A stretch of DNA of 64,000 nucleotides from JANQGH01 sp039177555 (GTDB lineage Bacteria; Pseudomonadota; Alphaproteobacteria; DSM-16000; Inquilinaceae), in contig JBCDFV010000021.1 in NCBI GenBank assembly GCA_039177555.1, positions 9,544 through 73,543 of the forward strand. Reading direction: 5' to 3'. Made by a program: the position numbers and the translations under genes. The notes beneath the pieces are model-generated. The model was not told where the DNA came from. It did not search any database and saw nothing but the letters and a program-made list of their open reading frames with translations. The first letter of the stretch is position 1. Every line of letters starts with the position of its first letter. This document shows, in pieces, positions 60,869-64,000 of the stretch.

Positions 60869-61909
60869 ATGCCGGCGCACCGACCAGCCGTGAAACGACC
60901 GTTCCTGGCGCTTGCCGCCCTGTTGACCGCGCTGGCGCTCGCCGCATGCACATCGCGCAGCCAGCCGATGGGTCCGCCGACGGGGCCCGCGGTTTCAACC
61001 GCGGATGCCATCTACGCGATCGACGGCTATCGCCTGCCGCTTTATGTCTGGCGGCCGGCAGACGAGCCGCGCGCCGTGATCATCGCGGTCCACGGTTTCG
61101 ATGACTATGTCCGCGCCTTCGATCGCGCGGGCACCCAATGGGCCGAGGACGGCATCATCGTCTATGGCTATGATCAGCGCGGCTTCGGCGCGACCACCGA
61201 TCCGGGCATCTGGGCCGGCACGGACACGCTGGTCGCCGACCTGATCGCCGTGGTCCGGCTGGTGCGCCTGCGCCATCCCGATCTGCCGCTGGTGCTGGTC
61301 GGCGAAAGCATGGGGGGTGCTGCCTCCATGGTGGCGGCGGTGCGAGAGGCGGATCTGCCGGTCGACGGGTTGGTGCTGGTCGCGCCCGCCGTCTGGTCGA
61401 CCGATCTGGCGCCGCTTTATCAACGCTGGGGCCGCGCCATCGGGGTCGCGCTGCTGCCCGGCCTGGTGGTCAGCGGCGAGGGGTTGGACCTGGTGCCGAC
61501 CGACAATATCGAGGCCTTGCGTGAAATGGCGGCGGACCCGCTGGTCTTGAAGGAAAACCGCCTCGACACCGTCGACGGCCTGCTGACCCTTATGGGCGAG
61601 GCCTATGCGATCGCCGACCAGGTCAGCCTGCCGACCCTGGTTCTTTATGGCGACAATGAACTGATCGTGCCCGAGGCGCCGATCCGGTCCCTGGTCGACC
61701 AGTTGCGGGCCAGCGGCAACCCGGTCACCCTGGCGTTCTATCCGGACGGCTATCACATGCTGTTGCGCGACCTGAATGCGGACATACCCATCGCCGACAT
61801 CGCCGCCTGGACCTTGGATCGCGCCGCACCTCTGCCCTCCGGCGCAGACGGTCGGCCGCCCTTCTGGGAGACCGAGGACGTGCCCGTGGGGGCGACATCG
61901 GCGCGCTGA
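60869..61909 (+). CDS. Lipoprotein alpha/beta hydrolase (monoacylglycerol lipase/lysophospholipase-like)
   Basis: The 346-residue product has a lipoprotein signal with lipobox 'LALAACTSR', so it is probably anchored in a membrane. The catalytic domain has 'IIAVHGFDDYVRAFDRAGTQWAEDG' (in part), 'GYDQRGFGATTDPGIW', the nucleophile Ser in 'VLVGESMGGAASMVA', Asp in 'VLYGDNELIVPEAP', and His in 'YPDGYHMLLRDL'. The set matches the serine aminopeptidase/monoacylglycerol lipase group. It starts 29 bases after the ABC ATPase. Confidence 0.9.
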   Translation: MPAHRPAVKRPFLALAALLTALALAACTSRSQPMGPPTGPAVSTADAIYAIDGYRLPLYVWRPADEPRAVIIAVHGFDDYVRAFDRAGTQWAEDGIIVYGYDQRGFGATTDPGIWAGTDTLVADLIAVVRLVRLRHPDLPLVLVGESMGGAASMVAAVREADLPVDGLVLVAPAVWSTDLAPLYQRWGRAIGVALLPGLVVSGEGLDLVPTDNIEALREMAADPLVLKENRLDTVDGLLTLMGEAYAIADQVSLPTLVLYGDNELIVPEAPIRSLVDQLRASGNPVTLAFYPDGYHMLLRDLNADIPIADIAAWTLDRAAPLPSGADGRPPFWETEDVPVGATSAR

Positions 61910-61994
61910 ACGGTTGCCTCACAACCGCCACGCCCCGACAATAGCGGTGAGAAGACAATTAGCTCTGTCGCGAGCCCTGCCGGAGGATCCGTCG

Positions 61995-62429
61995 ATGCAA
62001 GCCATTCGAATCACGCTGTTCGCCCTGATCGCCGTTGCATTGTCGGCCTGTATCAGCGCAGGCCCGCCGCCGGAGCCGGAGGTGCCGCCCCGCGCGCCCG
62101 TGCTGGTGCCGGAACTGATCAACGTCTCGATCTCCGAGGTCAAAATCGGCGAAGAGGTCTTCCTGCAGGTCGACGCCTTGGGCCGCGTGCCGACCGGCGG
62201 CTGGACCGATGCTCAGCTGATCCCGGTGGAATATGCCGTCGCACCGCCGAACGGCATCTGGGACATCTCGTTCGTGGTCGTGCCGCCGCCCTTCGACGCC
62301 TTCGTCACCCAGGGTTTTGTTGACGTTCGGGCCGAACCGGTGCGCCTGCCCTTGACCGCTGACTTGCGCGGCGCGCGGGTGATGGGCGGCGACGGCGCGA
62401 TCGAGCGCCGGCGGCGGACGCCAGGCTAG
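61995..62429 (+). CDS. Small lipoprotein of unknown function
   Basis: The 144-residue product has a lipoprotein signal with lipobox 'ALSACISAG' and a Pro-rich start of the mature part ('PPPEPEVPPRAPVLVPEL'). The rest ('NVSISEVKIGEEVFLQVDALG', 'IWDISFVVVPPPFDAFVTQG') looks beta-rich, and the tail is basic. No family is recognised. GGAGGA lies 8 bases before the ATG at 61995. Confidence 0.85.
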   Translation: MQAIRITLFALIAVALSACISAGPPPEPEVPPRAPVLVPELINVSISEVKIGEEVFLQVDALGRVPTGGWTDAQLIPVEYAVAPPNGIWDISFVVVPPPFDAFVTQGFVDVRAEPVRLPLTADLRGARVMGGDGAIERRRRTPG

Positions 62430-62471
62430 CCCGAGCTTGGCGTCGGGGCCGGCCGGGCCACCGTGCCTCGA

Positions 62472-62500
62472 TTGACAGGCTGGGGTTGCGTTACTACGTT
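62472..62500 (+). promoter_or_regulatory. Candidate sigma-70 promoter upstream of ffh
   Basis: TTGACA at 62472-62477 is a full -35 consensus. TACGTT at 62495-62500 is 17 bases further on and serves as a moderate -10. It lies about 127 bases upstream of the ffh start, in a 197-base gap in which no gene is visible. Expression of ffh from here is expected. Confidence 0.55.
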
Positions 62501-62626
62501 CCGCGCGCTTCACACATTCGCACCGGGGTGCTTGCTCAGGTCCGCCGGTTTGCCGCTGTTGCGCACTGGCGATCTCCACGCTGGGGCAGGCGGCTGCCGG
62601 CGCGGATAGGATAAGGAGAAGGGTTC

Positions 62627-64000
62627 ATGTTCGACGGTCTCAGCGGCCGGTTAGGCGGCATTTTCGACAAGCTGCGCGGCCGTGGCAGTCTGAACGAGGC
62701 CGACGTCAAGGAGGCCATGCGCGAGGTGCGCGTCGCCTTGCTTGAGGCCGATGTCGCCCTGCCCGTGGTGAAGGACTTCATCGCCAAGGCGGGCGAACGC
62801 GCGGTCGGCCAAGAGGTCCTGCGCTCCGTCACGCCGGGCCAGCAGGTCGTCAAGATCGTCCATGACAGCCTGGTGGAAATGCTCGGCGGCGAGCCGGAGA
62901 AGCCGGCCGAACCCGAGGCCCCGGCGCCCGCGAAACCAGCCCTGCTGCCCGGGCTTGGCGGCGCGGCGCAGCCGACGCCGGCGTTTGACCTGCCGATCCC
63001 CGAGCCGGCCGCCGAAGCGCCTAAGGCGGATACGCCCAAGGCCGACGAGTCGGAACTGAACCTGCGCGCCGAACCGCCGGTGCCGATCCTGATGGTCGGC
63101 CTGCAAGGCTCCGGCAAGACCACGACCACGGCCAAGATCGCCCTGCGCCTGAAGACCCGTGAGGGCAAGAAGGTGCTGATGGCCTCGCTGGACACAAGGC
63201 GGCCGGCGGCCCAGGAACAGCTCGCCGTGCTGGGCGAGCAGGTCGAGGTCGCGACCTTGCCGATCGTAGCCGGCCAGCAGCCGATCGAGATCACGCGCCG
63301 GGCGATGCAGACCGGCCGCACCGAAGGCTATGACGTGGTCCTGCTCGACACGGCCGGCCGTCTTGCCATCGACGAGGAGCTGATGGCCGAGGTCGCCGCC
63401 GTGCGCGACGTGGCCAAGCCGGTCGAAACCCTGCTGGTCGCCGACGCCATGACCGGCCAGGACGCCGTCACCGTGGCCACGAACTTCCGCGACAAGGTCG
63501 GCCTGACCGGCATCGTCCTGACCCGCGTCGACGGCGATGCGCGCGGCGGTGCCGCCCTGTCGATGCGCGCCGTGACCGGCAAGCCGATCAAGCTGATGGG
63601 CACGGGCGAGAAGGTCGATGCCCTGGAAGCGTTTCACGCCGACCGCATCGCCAGCCGCATCCTGGGCATGGGCGACGTGGTCAGCCTGGTGGAAAAGGCC
63701 GCCGAGACGATCGAAAAGGACGAGGCGGAAAAGCTCGCCAAGAAGATCAAGAAGGGCGCCTTCGACCTCGACGATCTGGCCGGCCAGTTGCGCCAGATGC
63801 GCAAGATGGGCGGCATGCAGGGCCTGATGGGCCTGCTGCCCGGCGTCGGCAAGCTGAAGGACCAGATGAAGACCGCCAAGCTGGATGACGGGCTGTTGAA
63901 GCGCCAAGAGGCGATCATCTCGTCCATGACCAAGTTCGAACGCCAGAACCCCCGCCTGATCCACGCCAAGCGCAAGATCCGCATCGCCAAGGGCTCCGGC
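62627..64000 (+). CDS. ffh: Signal recognition particle protein Ffh (partial, runs off window)
   Basis: The 458 visible residues begin 'MFDGLSGRLGGIFDKLRGRG'. The GTPase G domain has 'VGLQGSGKTTTTAKIALRL' (P-loop), 'LMASLDTRRPAAQEQL' (in relatives D..R.AA..QL), 'LLDTAGRLAIDEELM' and 'GTGEKVDALEAFHADRIASRILGMGD'. An Met-rich M domain starts near residue 390 ('LAGQLRQMRKMGGMQGLMGLLPG'). A Pro/Ala-rich insert of about 55 residues (about residues 88-142) lies between the N and G domains, where most Ffh proteins have a short link. AAGGAGAAGGG precedes the ATG. SRP RNA binding is expected. Confidence 0.95.
   Translation, partial: MFDGLSGRLGGIFDKLRGRGSLNEADVKEAMREVRVALLEADVALPVVKDFIAKAGERAVGQEVLRSVTPGQQVVKIVHDSLVEMLGGEPEKPAEPEAPAPAKPALLPGLGGAAQPTPAFDLPIPEPAAEAPKADTPKADESELNLRAEPPVPILMVGLQGSGKTTTTAKIALRLKTREGKKVLMASLDTRRPAAQEQLAVLGEQVEVATLPIVAGQQPIEITRRAMQTGRTEGYDVVLLDTAGRLAIDEELMAEVAAVRDVAKPVETLLVADAMTGQDAVTVATNFRDKVGLTGIVLTRVDGDARGGAALSMRAVTGKPIKLMGTGEKVDALEAFHADRIASRILGMGDVVSLVEKAAETIEKDEAEKLAKKIKKGAFDLDDLAGQLRQMRKMGGMQGLMGLLPGVGKLKDQMKTAKLDDGLLKRQEAIISSMTKFERQNPRLIHAKRKIRIAKGSG

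Overview
The window is GC-rich chromosomal DNA from an alphaproteobacterium, most likely from the Rhodospirillales or a relative. Three things suggest this: the clusters leuC-leuD-leuB-asd, sdhCDAB and zapE-mdh-sucCD-sucAB-lpd, the two LysR genes divergent from small genes (one DUF1127), and the FrcBCA/ROK sugar-uptake locus known from rhizobia. No rRNA, tRNA, CRISPR array or intact mobile element was recognised.

Layout. 1-7.5 kb: the end of a secreted protein gene, an XpaC-like gene, then leucine and aspartate-family biosynthesis (leuC, leuD, a membrane protein, leuB, asd) and a CitE-like lyase. 7.5-8.7 kb: a long gap that is not empty. It holds a candidate structured small RNA with a well-formed promoter, about 600 bases of strongly C-skewed DNA, and a short AT-rich cluster of DnaA-box-like nonamers. 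8.7-29.7 kb: central metabolism, with succinate dehydrogenase, MscS, ZapE, malate dehydrogenase, MscL, succinyl-CoA ligase and the 2-oxoglutarate dehydrogenase complex. The lpd gene is separated from sucB by a GT9 glycosyltransferase, a degraded IS3-family transposase, a compositionally different secreted-protein gene and a DUF3293 gene.

29.8-35.1 kb (minus strand) is a compact sulfur operon: two YeeE/YedE half-transporters, a persulfide dioxygenase, a DUF442 domain fused to a mitochondrial-type sulfide:quinone oxidoreductase, and a SulP anion transporter. Together these could import or sense reduced sulfur, oxidise sulfide to persulfide, oxidise persulfide to sulfite and move the resulting oxyanion. 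35.3-41.9 kb holds a BASS transporter, a LuxR-type regulator, a secreted protein of unknown function, a hydrolase, a CBS protein, a globin and a second LysR gene.

41.8-48.2 kb is a fructose/ribose-type ABC importer (FrcBCA) with a divergent ROK repressor, two matching operator palindromes, an adenylate cyclase and a PfkB sugar kinase. 48.3-52.6 kb: a 2OG-Fe(II) oxygenase, an exported agmatine-deiminase-like protein, a TPR protein and a methyltransferase. 52.6-55.9 kb looks like an acquired islet: an amidase, a racemase-family protein lacking the expected cysteines, two palindromic repeats (one a perfect 27-bp inverted repeat) and a hydrolase fragment. 55.9-64 kb: a SnoaL-like protein, a zinc alcohol dehydrogenase, an AEC transporter, a zinc-finger protein, an ABC ATPase, two lipoproteins and ffh, which carries an unusual Pro/Ala-rich linker and runs off the window end.
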